The notes: generated from the sequence alone by a model not told the origin. 64,000 nt of DNA from Enterobacter kobei (GCF_018323985.1 NZ_AP024590.1:3472001-3536000); one strand, 5' to 3'. Shown: positions 1 to 7,061, counted from the first letter of the stretch. A program made the numbers and translations.

Positions 1-584
1 TAGCTGCCGTCGCACCAGCGCAGCACCATCACCGCCAGTCGGTTAGCGCCAGGTTTTAGCTGCGCGCTGAGATCAAACTCTGCGGGCAGGCGGCTGTCCT
101 GGGAATAGCCAACCCACTCGCCGTTACACCACAGGTAAAATGCGGAATTGACGCCTTCAAAAATAATCCGCGTCTGCCCTTCCGCCAGCCAGCGGGCGTC
201 CACCTCAAATGTGAGCGAGTAACAACCGGTGGGATTTTCCTGCGGGACAAAAGGCGGCGTTACCGGGATCGGGTACGTCACGTTGGTATAGATCGGCGTA
301 TCAAAGCCTTGCATCTGCCAGTTGGATGGCACCGGCATGGCGACCGCCTCAGCGAGATCCTGCGTCAGCCACTGCTCCGGCACCGCTTCAGGCGCAGGAA
401 ACAGGCTGAATTGCCAGTCGCCATTTAACAGGCGGCGGGACGGGGATGCCGCCTCGCGGGCCGCGTCTGAGGCGTTACGCCAGCTGTTCATCGGCGCGTG
501 GGCTGGCAGTCGGTGCCATTGCGTGACGACCGGATTTTCCCAGTCGCGGCGGGCAATCAAGGTGGATAAAGCAGATGCAGACAT
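1..584 (-). CDS. lacZ: Beta-galactosidase, N-terminal part (gene runs off the window)
   Basis: Hydrolyses lactose to glucose and galactose and makes allolactose, the inducer of the operon; cytoplasmic tetramer. The first 194 residues are visible, starting MSASALSTLIARRDWENP. They align with E. coli LacZ through RRDWENP, VPSNWQMQGFD, IYTNVTYPI, PFVPQENPTGCYSLTF and GQTRIIFEGVNSAFYLWCNG. This part covers the alpha-complementing segment and the start of the first sugar-binding domain; the catalytic glutamates lie beyond the window. The ATG at 584 follows an AGAGG ribosome-binding site, and no frameshift is seen. lacI lies 108 bp upstream on the same strand, as in E. coli. lacY, if present, would lie beyond position 1. 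Confidence 0.96.
   Translation of the reverse strand, partial: MSASALSTLIARRDWENPVVTQWHRLPAHAPMNSWRNASDAAREAASPSRRLLNGDWQFSLFPAPEAVPEQWLTQDLAEAVAMPVPSNWQMQGFDTPIYTNVTYPIPVTPPFVPQENPTGCYSLTFEVDARWLAEGQTRIIFEGVNSAFYLWCNGEWVGYSQDSRLPAEFDLSAQLKPGANRLAVMVLRWCDGS
207..227 (+). promoter_or_regulatory. lac auxiliary operator O2 inside lacZ
   Basis: The core TGTGAGCGAGTAACAA, with its flanks, matches the E. coli O2 operator as I recall it. It sits about 390 bp downstream of O1, close to the E. coli spacing of about 400 bp. LacI tetramers loop DNA between O1 and O2. Confidence 0.8.
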
Positions 585-599
585 AGTAACCTCTGAATT

Positions 600-616
600 T
601 TGCGAAGCGCTCACAA
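600..616 (-). promoter_or_regulatory. lac primary operator O1
   Basis: On the minus strand it reads TTGTGAGCGCTTCGCAA, an imperfect palindrome with a central G and the same half-site spacing as E. coli O1. It lies just upstream of lacZ and just downstream of the proposed promoter, so bound LacI would block initiation. Confidence 0.88.
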
Positions 617-624
617 TTACAGTT

Positions 625-653
625 ACCATGCCTGTTTCTTCGTCGTGGGTAAA
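625..653 (-). promoter_or_regulatory. Probable lacZ promoter
   Basis: On the minus strand the -35 is TTTACC (648-653) and the -10 is CATGGT (625-630), separated by 17 bp. This parallels the E. coli lac promoter (TTTACA/TATGTT) and would place the start point next to O1. A TGTGA half-site near 682-688 could be a weak CRP site, but no full CRP palindrome is visible. Confidence 0.6.
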
Positions 654-692
654 GGGCGGGATCCGTCAGAAGCGGCACCGATCACAAAAGGA

Positions 693-1775
693 TCAGCGCG
701 TCTCCAGCCGTGCGGCCAGGACAGCCAGTTCACGCAGCCGCTGCGCCAGCGTTTTGCCGTCGATGATCTCCCCGCCGGGTGCGGCGGTAGAGCCGCGCAC
801 CACCAGCGTCACCGGGCAGCGGGTCTGTCTCAGGGTGGTGCGGTCGGAGCCCTCCCCACTCAGCAACCAGTCGACGCTGCGCTCACCGGCCTCTTTAAAG
901 GCCTGTCGCACGGTGGTTAGCGGCGGTGAAAACCAGGCGCTGTCGGCGGTATCGTCATAGCCCACCAGCGACAACTGCTCCGGCACGCGGATGCCCTTCT
1001 CCGCACAGGCGCGGATCGCCCCCAGCGCCATCTGATCGTTCGCCACAAGGATCGCTTCGGTGTGCGGTGCCCGGGCAAGTAGCTGGTGCGTTTTCTCATA
1101 GCCGGACGCCGCGCTCCAGTCGCCGTGGGCGTGGGCCACCGGGGCGATCCCGGCGGCGTCCAGCGCCGTCAGCCAGCCTGCGAAACGTGCGCGGGCCGAC
1201 ACCGAGCTTTCCGGGCCGCCCAACAGCGCAATATGTTGATGCCCCAGCGACAGCAGATGCGCCGCGCCCAGGCTTGCACCCTGAGCGGCATCGAACACCA
1301 GGCTGTTGACCGCCGCCGTCGGGCTGACGTCAAGAAACAGCAGCGGTACGGGCTGCGCCTGCGCCGCCAGTGCTTCGGCATCCTCATCGTCCAGCGGAAT
1401 ATTCACCAGCAGACCGTCGACACGTTGTGACAGCAACTCCTGTAGCGCCGCCTGGCATGCTGCCAGATCGTGACGTTCAACCATCGAAATCAGCGTGCCG
1501 CAGCCCGCCTGCCCGGCACGGGTTTTCACCGCCGAGGCGATTTGCGACGGTGCATGGAGTGCCAGATCGGTGGTGATAAGCCCCAGCGTACGGGTACGTT
1601 TACCCGCTAACTGCTGTGCGCCGCGATTGGGTATGTAGTGCAGTTCCGCCATGGCACGCTGCACTTTTTCGCGCGTGCGGGCGGAAACATGTTCCGCCTG
1701 ATTGATCACGCGGGAGACAGTCTGGTAGGAAACGCCCGCAAGCCGGGCCACATCGTACAGGGTTATCGGTTTCAT
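693..1775 (-). CDS. lacI: Lac repressor
   Basis: LacI/GalR-family repressor of the lac operon, released by allolactose. It is 360 residues from ATG 1775, the same as E. coli LacI; a GTG directly before (1778) would add one Met. The N-terminal helix-turn-helix LYDVARLAGVSYQTVSRV keeps Tyr17, Gln18 and Arg22, the residues that read the operator in E. coli LacI. The hinge (YIPNRGAQQLAGK) and the periplasmic-binding-protein-like core (APSQI, SMVER, LLFLDVS, GDWSA, ILVANDQMALGA, VGYDDT) follow. The C-terminus has the leucine-rich heptads of the tetramerisation helix. lacZ follows on the same strand. An operator copy lies upstream of this gene rather than at its 3' end, which suggests autoregulation. 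Confidence 0.96.
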   Translation of the reverse strand: MKPITLYDVARLAGVSYQTVSRVINQAEHVSARTREKVQRAMAELHYIPNRGAQQLAGKRTRTLGLITTDLALHAPSQIASAVKTRAGQAGCGTLISMVERHDLAACQAALQELLSQRVDGLLVNIPLDDEDAEALAAQAQPVPLLFLDVSPTAAVNSLVFDAAQGASLGAAHLLSLGHQHIALLGGPESSVSARARFAGWLTALDAAGIAPVAHAHGDWSAASGYEKTHQLLARAPHTEAILVANDQMALGAIRACAEKGIRVPEQLSLVGYDDTADSAWFSPPLTTVRQAFKEAGERSVDWLLSGEGSDRTTLRQTRCPVTLVVRGSTAAPGGEIIDGKTLAQRLRELAVLAARLETR

Positions 1776-1831
1776 CACTCACACCGCAACGATCAGAATG
1801 GCGTGAGTGTACCTCAATCTATAGCGTGATG

Positions 1832-1848
1832 TTGTGAGCGCTTCGCAT
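1832..1848 (+). promoter_or_regulatory. Second lac operator, upstream of lacI
   Basis: Reads TTGTGAGCGCTTCGCAT, identical to O1 in 16 of 17 positions. It begins about 57 bp upstream of the lacI start codon and ends 2 bp short of the yczE stop codon. E. coli carries its O3 site at the end of lacI instead, and no such site is visible there here. Confidence 0.8.
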
Positions 1849-1850
1849 AT

Positions 1851-2465
1851 TCAGACAACCGGCGTCTGCGGCAGCGGCACCTCTACCGGTTGCGGACGGG
1901 GACGAAACCACGGCAGGCAGAGCTGGATCAGCGGGCCAATGGTCAGCGCATACAGCACGGTACCGACGCCAAAAGTGCCACCCATCGCCCAGCCCAGCAG
2001 CAGAACGCTGATTTCAATCGCCGTGCGCACGCTGCGCACCGACCAGCCGGTACGGGCGTTGATGCCGGTCATCAGGCCGTCGCGCGGTCCGGAACCGAAG
2101 CCTGCGCCAATATACATGCCGGTCGCCAGCGCGTTCACAACGATAGCTGCCACCAGCAACACACTGCGCGCCAGCAGCGATTCCAGCGGCGGCATCAGCG
2201 TCAGGGCGGCATCGGCAGCCAGACCAATGACAATGACGTTGCTGATGGTGCCCAGTCCCGGACGCTGACGCAGCGGGATCCACAGCAGCAATACCAGCGC
2301 GCCGGTGGCAATCATTATCACGCCGATATCCAGCGACAGCAGCTTGCCGACGCCGAGGTGAAAAACGTTCCACGGATCGGCCCCCAGATTGGCGCGCACA
2401 AACATCGCGGTAGACACGCCATAACACATCAGGCCGATATACAACTGGATCAAACGCCGGACCAT
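1851..2465 (-). CDS. yczE: YczE-like integral membrane protein
   Basis: A 204-residue hydrophobic protein with about five membrane-spanning stretches, for example around residues 5-25, 45-63, 72-92, 97-120 and 150-172. The motifs ANLGADPWNVFHLG and GAGFGSGPRDGLMTGI are typical of the YczE/YyaS/YitT group. The function of the group is not established. The ATG at 2465 has a GAGGTG ribosome-binding site. It diverges from a MocR-type regulator 88 bp away; such regulators next to yczE have been named YczR in comparative studies, so regulation of this gene by its neighbour is the likely arrangement. Its 3' end meets the lac operator upstream of lacI, with no terminator visible between. Confidence 0.8.
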   Translation of the reverse strand: MVRRLIQLYIGLMCYGVSTAMFVRANLGADPWNVFHLGVGKLLSLDIGVIMIATGALVLLLWIPLRQRPGLGTISNVIVIGLAADAALTLMPPLESLLARSVLLVAAIVVNALATGMYIGAGFGSGPRDGLMTGINARTGWSVRSVRTAIEISVLLLGWAMGGTFGVGTVLYALTIGPLIQLCLPWFRPRPQPVEVPLPQTPVV

Positions 2466-2510
2466 CGCACACCTCGGTAACTTCGAATCAGGATGACATC
2501 TTCGCCATAC

Positions 2511-2533
2511 CTGGCATTATAATTAATGACCAG
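2511..2533. promoter_or_regulatory. Divergent promoter and imperfect inverted repeat between yczE and yczR
   Basis: A perfect -10 hexamer TATAAT (2518-2523) faces yczR. It lies inside an imperfect dyad with CTGG at 2511 and CCAG at 2530, the inner arms reading CATTA and AATGA. A regulator bound here would cover the promoter. The operator role is inferred from position. Confidence 0.45.
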
Positions 2534-2553
2534 TTTTGAAAAAGTGGACCGCT

Positions 2554-3981
2554 ATGTCTCCTCGTCGCTCCGGAAGTCAGTCCCTGGTACGCCTGCTCGG
2601 CCAGTGGCAACAACCCTCGTCCCGCACGCCTTTATGGCGGCAGCTGGCGCAGGCTTTACGTTTGCTGATCCTCGATGGCCGGCTGGCACTGGATACACGT
2701 CTGCCCGGCGAGCGCGAGTTAGCCAGCGCGCTGGGCATCAGCCGCACGACCACCGCCAGCGCCCTGGCGCAACTGCGTGAAGAGGGTTATCTGCTGAGCC
2801 GTCACGGCAGCGGCTCGGTGGTGATCCTGCCGGAGAGCAAACGCGTGGTGCCGACCCGCATGGCGCAGCCGACCGCGCTTGATCTCTCTGCCGCCTCGCT
2901 GCCCGCCGGACCGGAGATCCACCAGGCCTATCAGCACGCGCTGACGGCGATGCCGCCGCTGTTGTCCGGCACCGGCTACGATCAGCAGGGTTTACCGGCG
3001 CTGCGGGAGGCGATTGCCGGACGTTACACCGCGCGGGGGCTGGAGACGCGCCCTGACGAGGTGATGATCGTCAACGGTGCCGTCAGCGGGCTGGCGCTGA
3101 TCCTGCGGTTGCTGACCGGGCCTGGCGATCGCGTGGTGGTGGATCATCCCACCTATCCGCTGGCAATCGCCGCTATCGAGGGCGCATCCTGCCGTCCGGT
3201 GGGCGTGGCCTTACCTTCACATGGCTGGGATGTGGACGGCCTGGCGGCAACCATCGCCCAGACCTCGCCGCGCATCGCTTATCTGATGCCGGATTTCCAC
3301 AATCCGACCGGGCGTTGTATGGATGCGCCGACGCGGGAAAGCGTCGCCCGTCTGGCGGCACGCACGCGCACTACGCTGGTGGTGGATGAAACCATGGTCG
3401 ATCTGTGGATGGACGCACCGCCACCACCACCGCTGGCCGCCTTTGATAGCGCTGCACCGATCATTACCCTGGGGTCTGCCAGCAAAAGTTTCTGGGGTGG
3501 GCTGCGGGTAGGCTGGATCCGCGCGCCGGCACGCACCATTGCCGCGCTGGTACAGATGCGCGAAACCCTCGATTTGGGCTCGCCCTTACTGGAACAGCTG
3601 GCGACCCGCTGGCTGATTGAAAACGGTGACGATTTTCTACCGGCGCGGCGGCAACGGCTGATGGCGCACCGTGACGACTGCGCGGCGCTGTTGCAGGAAT
3701 TTTTCCCCCGCTGGCAGTGGGCGATGCCGCAGGGTGGGCTGTCATTCTGGGTGGCGCTGCCCGATGCGCTGGCCACGCTGTTTGCCACGCACGCAGAAAG
3801 CGCCGGTATCAGTCTTGGCACCGGCACACGTTTTGGCTTACAGGGGGCGTTTGATCGCTTTTTGCGGATGCCGTTTTCACAGCCGGATGACGTATTGCGC
3901 GAGGCGTTTACGACTCTGCAGCCAATCTGGACGTCGCTGGTCGGTCAGCCAGTGATGCTGCGGCAGCGAAAAGTCATCTGA
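2554..3981 (+). CDS. yczR: MocR-family regulator (GntR wHTH fused to aminotransferase-like domain)
   Basis: A 475-residue regulator. The N-terminal winged helix (about residues 24-90) contains LPGERELASALGISRTTTASAL. A fold-type I aminotransferase-like domain (about 108-465) carries FHNPTG (Asn250), VVDET (Asp279) and SASKSFWGG, where Lys311 is the expected pyridoxal phosphate anchor. MocR proteins use the cofactor domain for sensing, not catalysis. The start ATG 2554 is preferred over an upstream TTG at 2536 because it fits the family N-terminus. Divergent yczE is the expected target. The symbol follows the yczE association and is tentative; PdxR- or TauR-like paralogues cannot be excluded on sequence alone. 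Confidence 0.82.
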   Translation: MSPRRSGSQSLVRLLGQWQQPSSRTPLWRQLAQALRLLILDGRLALDTRLPGERELASALGISRTTTASALAQLREEGYLLSRHGSGSVVILPESKRVVPTRMAQPTALDLSAASLPAGPEIHQAYQHALTAMPPLLSGTGYDQQGLPALREAIAGRYTARGLETRPDEVMIVNGAVSGLALILRLLTGPGDRVVVDHPTYPLAIAAIEGASCRPVGVALPSHGWDVDGLAATIAQTSPRIAYLMPDFHNPTGRCMDAPTRESVARLAARTRTTLVVDETMVDLWMDAPPPPPLAAFDSAAPIITLGSASKSFWGGLRVGWIRAPARTIAALVQMRETLDLGSPLLEQLATRWLIENGDDFLPARRQRLMAHRDDCAALLQEFFPRWQWAMPQGGLSFWVALPDALATLFATHAESAGISLGTGTRFGLQGAFDRFLRMPFSQPDDVLREAFTTLQPIWTSLVGQPVMLRQRKVI

Positions 3982-3990
3982 GAAAATATC

Positions 3991-4010
3991 GACGAGCCGC
4001 AAGGCTCGTC
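3991..4010. terminator. Hairpin after yczR
   Basis: GACGAGCC and GGCTCGTC pair in an 8-bp stem with a GCAA loop, 9 bp after the yczR stop. There is no strong T-run on the + strand; the minus strand has ATATTTTCT. It could end transcripts from either side. Confidence 0.55.
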
Positions 4011-4081
4011 GTAATCATCATCCGTAATGAACATGAGATGGTTGTATTACTTTGTATTTGAGAACAGGATCGCATGTCCGG

Positions 4082-4125
4082 ATGTTATTAAGATGACGTC
4101 AGCATGACAGCAAAATGACTACTGT
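4082..4125. repeat. 11-bp phased ATGAC repeats, downstream array
   Basis: ATGAC occurs at 4093, 4104 and 4115, exactly 11 bp apart, preceded by a degenerate unit starting ATGTT at 4082. The last unit overlaps the stop codon of the 71-residue gene. The same motif and period occur upstream of the gene pair at 4632-4686. Confidence 0.6.
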
Positions 4126-4334
4126 CGCGGGATAGGGAATCCCTTAATTGAAATAATAAAATGCTCGCCATCTTTTTTGATTTTAGCGCCTGCGTCGCAC
4201 CAGTCGGATGCAATGCGGAAAAACTCATCCGTGCCGACATTCCAGTTCAGACGTACGGTTTTCACATGACCGGATCGCAGTAATTGACAGGCCTCGCCGT
4301 AGCTGGCCGCGGTCTTCTGGAGATGTTCTTTCAT
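4119..4334 (-). CDS. Small protein of unknown function, partner of a ribbon-helix-helix-like gene
   Basis: 71 residues, not recognised. The sequence suggests a helix (about 3-20) followed by strands and a helix (VKTVRLNWN, TDEFFRIASDWCDAGA, EHFIISIKG), so a small compact alpha/beta protein is plausible. There is no signal peptide or membrane segment. Its ATG overlaps the stop of the upstream gene in an ATGA junction (4331-4334), so translation is probably coupled. A toxin or corepressor role would fit the layout, but nothing in the sequence proves it. The pair lies in the accessory segment between yczR and ffs. Confidence 0.65.
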   Translation of the reverse strand: MKEHLQKTAASYGEACQLLRSGHVKTVRLNWNVGTDEFFRIASDWCDAGAKIKKDGEHFIISIKGFPIPRQ

Positions 4335-4582
4335 TTTTTCTTCTTCAGAATTTTTCTCAGGGCTTTGATTTCTTTGGATGTTAAGGGTGAAGCATTGTCT
4401 TCTTCGGTATGCTGACTGTCGATATTTTCTTCAGAAATCCCGGTATCGTCGGCTGATTCCAGCGCCAGCAATAATAGTTTTTCCGTGGCCGTGCTCAGGT
4501 TTTCATTATTCTCTTCTGCATACTGACGAAGTTTCTCTTTAACTGCCTCGTCAATTTTCACATTTAATACTGCGCTAACCAT
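4331..4582 (-). CDS. Putative ribbon-helix-helix DNA-binding protein
   Basis: 83 residues. The N-terminal part has the pattern of a ribbon-helix-helix fold: a short strand VLNVKID, a helix EAVKEKLRQYAEEN, a turn, then NLSTATEKLLLLALE. The middle is acidic and probably disordered (about 44-67), and the C-terminus is basic (KEIKALRKILKKKK). The start ATG 4582 has an AAGGGA ribosome-binding site. It is the first gene of a two-gene unit. Repeats with an 11-bp period lie 50-105 bp upstream, as expected for a protein of this fold binding one face of DNA. It could be an antitoxin-type autoregulator or a ParR-like protein without its ATPase; neither is proven. Confidence 0.6.
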   Translation of the reverse strand: MVSAVLNVKIDEAVKEKLRQYAEENNENLSTATEKLLLLALESADDTGISEENIDSQHTEEDNASPLTSKEIKALRKILKKKK

Positions 4583-4631
4583 GCTTATCCCTTACCGATT
4601 GAAATACCCACGATTAATCTGCCATGCGTTT

Positions 4632-4686
4632 ATGACACTATAATGACAATAACATTTCATTTACATGACACCATAATAATATGCTG
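4632..4686. repeat. 11-bp phased ATGACA repeats, upstream array
   Basis: ATGACA occurs at 4632, 4643 and 4665 (steps of 11 and 22 bp). The intervening slot at 4654 holds ATTTCA, and a degenerate unit starts at 4676. The array lies upstream of the ribbon-helix-helix-like gene and probably overlaps its promoter. Confidence 0.6.
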
Positions 4687-4777
4687 ACGGCGGTCACATA
4701 ACGCAGCGGTAACTGAGGTGCAGAACAATAAGGAGAATTAGCAGGTATAAAACAGGGCGTTATTGCGGAGCAGAATT

Positions 4778-4891
4778 GGGTGGGGGCCCTGCCAGCTACA
4801 TCCCGGCACACACGTCATCTGCTCTGGCTGCTTCCTTCCGGATCTGACCTGGTAAACAGAGTAGCGTTGCGGGAGAACCAACAGGGCCCCC
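4778..4891 (-). ncRNA. ffs: 4.5S RNA, the signal recognition particle RNA
   Basis: RNA component of the bacterial signal recognition particle; it binds Ffh and directs membrane proteins to FtsY. The minus strand runs 114 nt from GGGGGCCCTGTTGG to GGGCCCCCACCC, the same length as E. coli 4.5S RNA and nearly identical. The ends pair, and the apical domain keeps the GGAA tetraloop in CCGGAAGGAAGCAGCC. The conserved CAGG of the internal loop reads CAGA here (equivalent of G49). A GATAAT -10 element lies upstream on the minus strand, so the RNA is probably made as a 5'-extended precursor trimmed by RNase P. ybaZ lies divergently, as in E. coli. Confidence 0.97.
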
Positions 4892-5047
4892 ATTGAGAGC
4901 GTTGTTAACCAACGCGCAGGCGCATTATCCCTGTACACCCCGGCAATTGCAAGCGCGCACCGGTCGTATGCTGGTTTATTGCGCAACCCCCTCTTCACAG
5001 CCTGCGGCAGGCTGTTTATCCTGAAGAATCAATACTCAGGAGATGCT

Positions 5048-5359
5048 ATGGATCCGCAGGACTCTTTTCCCCAGCGCGTATGGCAAATTGTCGCTTCGAT
5101 CCCCGAAGGCTATGTCACTACCTATGGCGACGTCGCGCGCCTTGCCGGATCGCCCCGTGCGGCACGTCAGGTGGGCGGTGTGCTCAAGCGGCTGCCGGAA
5201 GGCTCTACCCTGCCCTGGCATCGGGTGGTGAATCGTCACGGCAGCATTTCGCTCAGCGGGCCGGATTTGCAACGGCAGCGGCAGGCCTTACTGGCAGAAG
5301 GGGTTCAGGTTTCAGGAGACGGGCAGATTGATTTGCAGCGTTATCGGTGGGTGTACTAA
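5048..5359 (+). CDS. ybaZ: Alkyltransferase-like protein Atl
   Basis: 103-residue member of the DNA alkyltransferase fold that lacks the methyl-accepting cysteine. The active-site motif is PWHRV (in LPWHRVVNRHG), with Trp replacing Cys. Atl proteins bind O6-alkylguanine and hand the lesion to nucleotide excision repair. The helix-turn-helix segment VTTYGDVARLAGSPRAARQVGGVL is present. The start ATG 5048 has an AGGAG site; a longer reading frame upstream adds 23 residues without family support. It lies between divergent ffs and convergent ybaY, as in E. coli. Confidence 0.93.
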   Translation: MDPQDSFPQRVWQIVASIPEGYVTTYGDVARLAGSPRAARQVGGVLKRLPEGSTLPWHRVVNRHGSISLSGPDLQRQRQALLAEGVQVSGDGQIDLQRYRWVY

Positions 5360-5370
5360 ACAAAACAACT

Positions 5371-5396
5371 GGCCCGGCAGCGCGCGCCGCCGGGCC
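5371..5396. terminator. Bidirectional hairpin between ybaZ and ybaY
   Basis: GGCCCGGC pairs with GCCGGGCC in a strong GC stem between two converging genes. On the minus strand it is followed by a T-rich stretch (GTTGTTTTG), so it most likely serves ybaY. Confidence 0.7.
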
Positions 5397-5405
5397 GTAA
5401 CGCAA

Positions 5406-5975
5406 TTACATCTGGGTCGGAGCCGGCGTTGAAGCCGAAGGTACGACCTGCGTCGGAGACGTAGACGGTACCGTGGTGGTTGACCCACCGCTCTGCTGCA
5501 GCGGGATAGCCGTCTGCTGTACCGGTACCAGGTTCAGGTCGATTTTAGTACCGCCCTGGTTAACCGCCGGTTTCACCGTGTCGGTGATAAACACCAGTTT
5601 ATCATTCACGGTAATAGCCGCACTCAGCAGGATACGGGCGTTCGGCTGGACGTCTGCCGGGTTAAACGGCAGCACGAAGCTGAACGGTGCCTGTTTACCC
5701 TCGGTACGCACTGCTTTTTGCGCGATAACTTTCGACGGCGCATCGGCCTGTGACGCATCGGCCAGGGTAACTGTCAGTACCGCATCCGGTGGCAGTGCCA
5801 CTTTCTGACGGATCCAGACAGAGCCAGAAACGTTAGGCTGGGCAATAGTCGACTGTGTAGCATTAATAGACGTATTCGGATTTGGTGCTGGTGTCTGAAT
5901 ATCAGCGCTCTTGTCCGCGCAGGCAGCCAGCGAGACAGCGACTGCAACACCACTTAACATGTGCACGAGTTTCAT
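5406..5975 (-). CDS. ybaY: YbaY family lipoprotein
   Basis: 189-residue probable outer-membrane lipoprotein. The signal peptide MKLVHMLSGVAVAVSLAAC ends in the lipobox LAAC, with Cys19 the lipidated residue. The body (about 40-150) matches the YbaY domain: SVWIRQKVALPPDAVLTV, FSFVLPFNPADV, ARILLSAAIT, LVFITDT. A Gln/Ser/Thr/Pro-rich tail follows. The start ATG 5975 has an AAGGAG site; the longer frame upstream lacks a signal peptide at its start. The function is not established; in E. coli, expression is tied to stationary phase and osmotic stress. Confidence 0.92.
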   Translation of the reverse strand: MKLVHMLSGVAVAVSLAACADKSADIQTPAPNPNTSINATQSTIAQPNVSGSVWIRQKVALPPDAVLTVTLADASQADAPSKVIAQKAVRTEGKQAPFSFVLPFNPADVQPNARILLSAAITVNDKLVFITDTVKPAVNQGGTKIDLNLVPVQQTAIPLQQSGGSTTTVPSTSPTQVVPSASTPAPTQM

Positions 5976-6194
5976 TGAGTTCTCCTTATCTTCAATGCAC
6001 CAGAAGGATTTATTCCTGCCAGAATCAGTGGTTAAAACTGAGATAACGGGAATAAGTGTGGCACATATCACTCATTTCTGCCTGGAAAGAGCCGGTTATT
6101 CAGATTATTGCACCCATCGGACCACTGACGATCCTGCGTTATACTTATGCCGAACCCTCCGGTCTGGCGGATTTTATTTTTATTGAGGACACAT

Positions 6195-7061
6195 ATGAGT
6201 CAAGCGCTGAACAATCTGCTGACATTATTAAATCTGGAAAAAATCGAAGAGGGCCTGTTTCGCGGACAAAGCGAAGATTTAGGGCTTCGTCAGGTGTTTG
6301 GCGGGCAGGTTGTGGGGCAGGCGCTGTACGCCGCCAAAGAAACCGTGCCAGCCGATCGCCTGGTGCACTCCTTTCACAGCTATTTCCTGCGCCCCGGCGA
6401 CAGTGAAAAACCCATTGTTTATGATGTGGAAGTGCTGCGCGATGGCAATAGCTTCAGCGCACGTCGCGTCGCGGCCATTCAGAACGGTAAACCGATTTTC
6501 TATATGACCGCCTCCTTCCAGGCCCCGGAGACGGGCTACGAGCATCAGAAAACCATGCCGAGCGCCCCCTCCCCGGATACGCTGAAATCTGAAACGGATA
6601 TTGCCCGCTCGCTGGCGCATCTGTTGCCGCCGCAGGCTAAAGAGAAGTTTCTCAGCGACAAGCCGCTGGAAATCCGCCCGGTGGAATTCCATAATCCGCT
6701 AAAAGGTCATGTTGCCGAACCGACCCGTCAGGTGTGGATCCGTGCTAACGGCCACGTGCCGGACGATCCGCGCGTGCATCAATCGCTGCTGGGCTACGCC
6801 TCAGATTTCAACTTCCTGCCTGTGGCGTTACAGCCGCACGGCGTTGGTTTCCTGGAGCGTGGGATGCAGGTCGCCACTATCGACCATTCCATGTGGTTCC
6901 ATCGTCCGTTCAATATTAATGAGTGGCTGCTGTACAGCGTGGAGAGCACCTCGGCGTCCAGTGCACGCGGCTTTGTACGCGGCGAAATCTATACGCAGGA
7001 TGGCGTGCTGGTCGCCTCTACAGTTCAGGAAGGGGTAATGCGTAACCGTAATACTAATTAA
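6195..7061 (+). CDS. tesB: Acyl-CoA thioesterase II
   Basis: 288 residues (E. coli TesB has 286). Hydrolyses medium- to long-chain acyl-CoA esters in the cytoplasm. It contains two hotdog domains: the N-terminal one with EEGLFRGQSEDLGLRQVFGGQVVGQAL and the C-terminal one with GYASDFNFLP, DHSMWFHRPF and VQEGVMRN, which carry the Asp, Thr and Gln of the catalytic network described for TesB. The start ATG 6195 follows TGAGGACAC. In E. coli it is next to amtB; here an extra lipoprotein gene intervenes. A Rho-independent terminator follows directly. Confidence 0.96.
   Translation: MSQALNNLLTLLNLEKIEEGLFRGQSEDLGLRQVFGGQVVGQALYAAKETVPADRLVHSFHSYFLRPGDSEKPIVYDVEVLRDGNSFSARRVAAIQNGKPIFYMTASFQAPETGYEHQKTMPSAPSPDTLKSETDIARSLAHLLPPQAKEKFLSDKPLEIRPVEFHNPLKGHVAEPTRQVWIRANGHVPDDPRVHQSLLGYASDFNFLPVALQPHGVGFLERGMQVATIDHSMWFHRPFNINEWLLYSVESTSASSARGFVRGEIYTQDGVLVASTVQEGVMRNRNTN

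Noticed and set aside
693..900. E. coli-like O3 operator at the 3' end of lacI
   Set aside because: No GTGAGCG-type dyad was found there; the extra operator is upstream of lacI instead.
4119..4582. HicAB or Hha-TomB identity for the small gene pair
   Set aside because: Neither the HicA double-stranded-RNA-binding-like pattern nor the Hha/TomB sequences are present; only a ribbon-helix-helix-like N-terminus can be argued.
4738..4998. Minus-strand reading frame across the 4.5S RNA gene
   Set aside because: It overlaps the full ffs gene, whose RNA sequence is clearly conserved; the frame has no recognisable protein.
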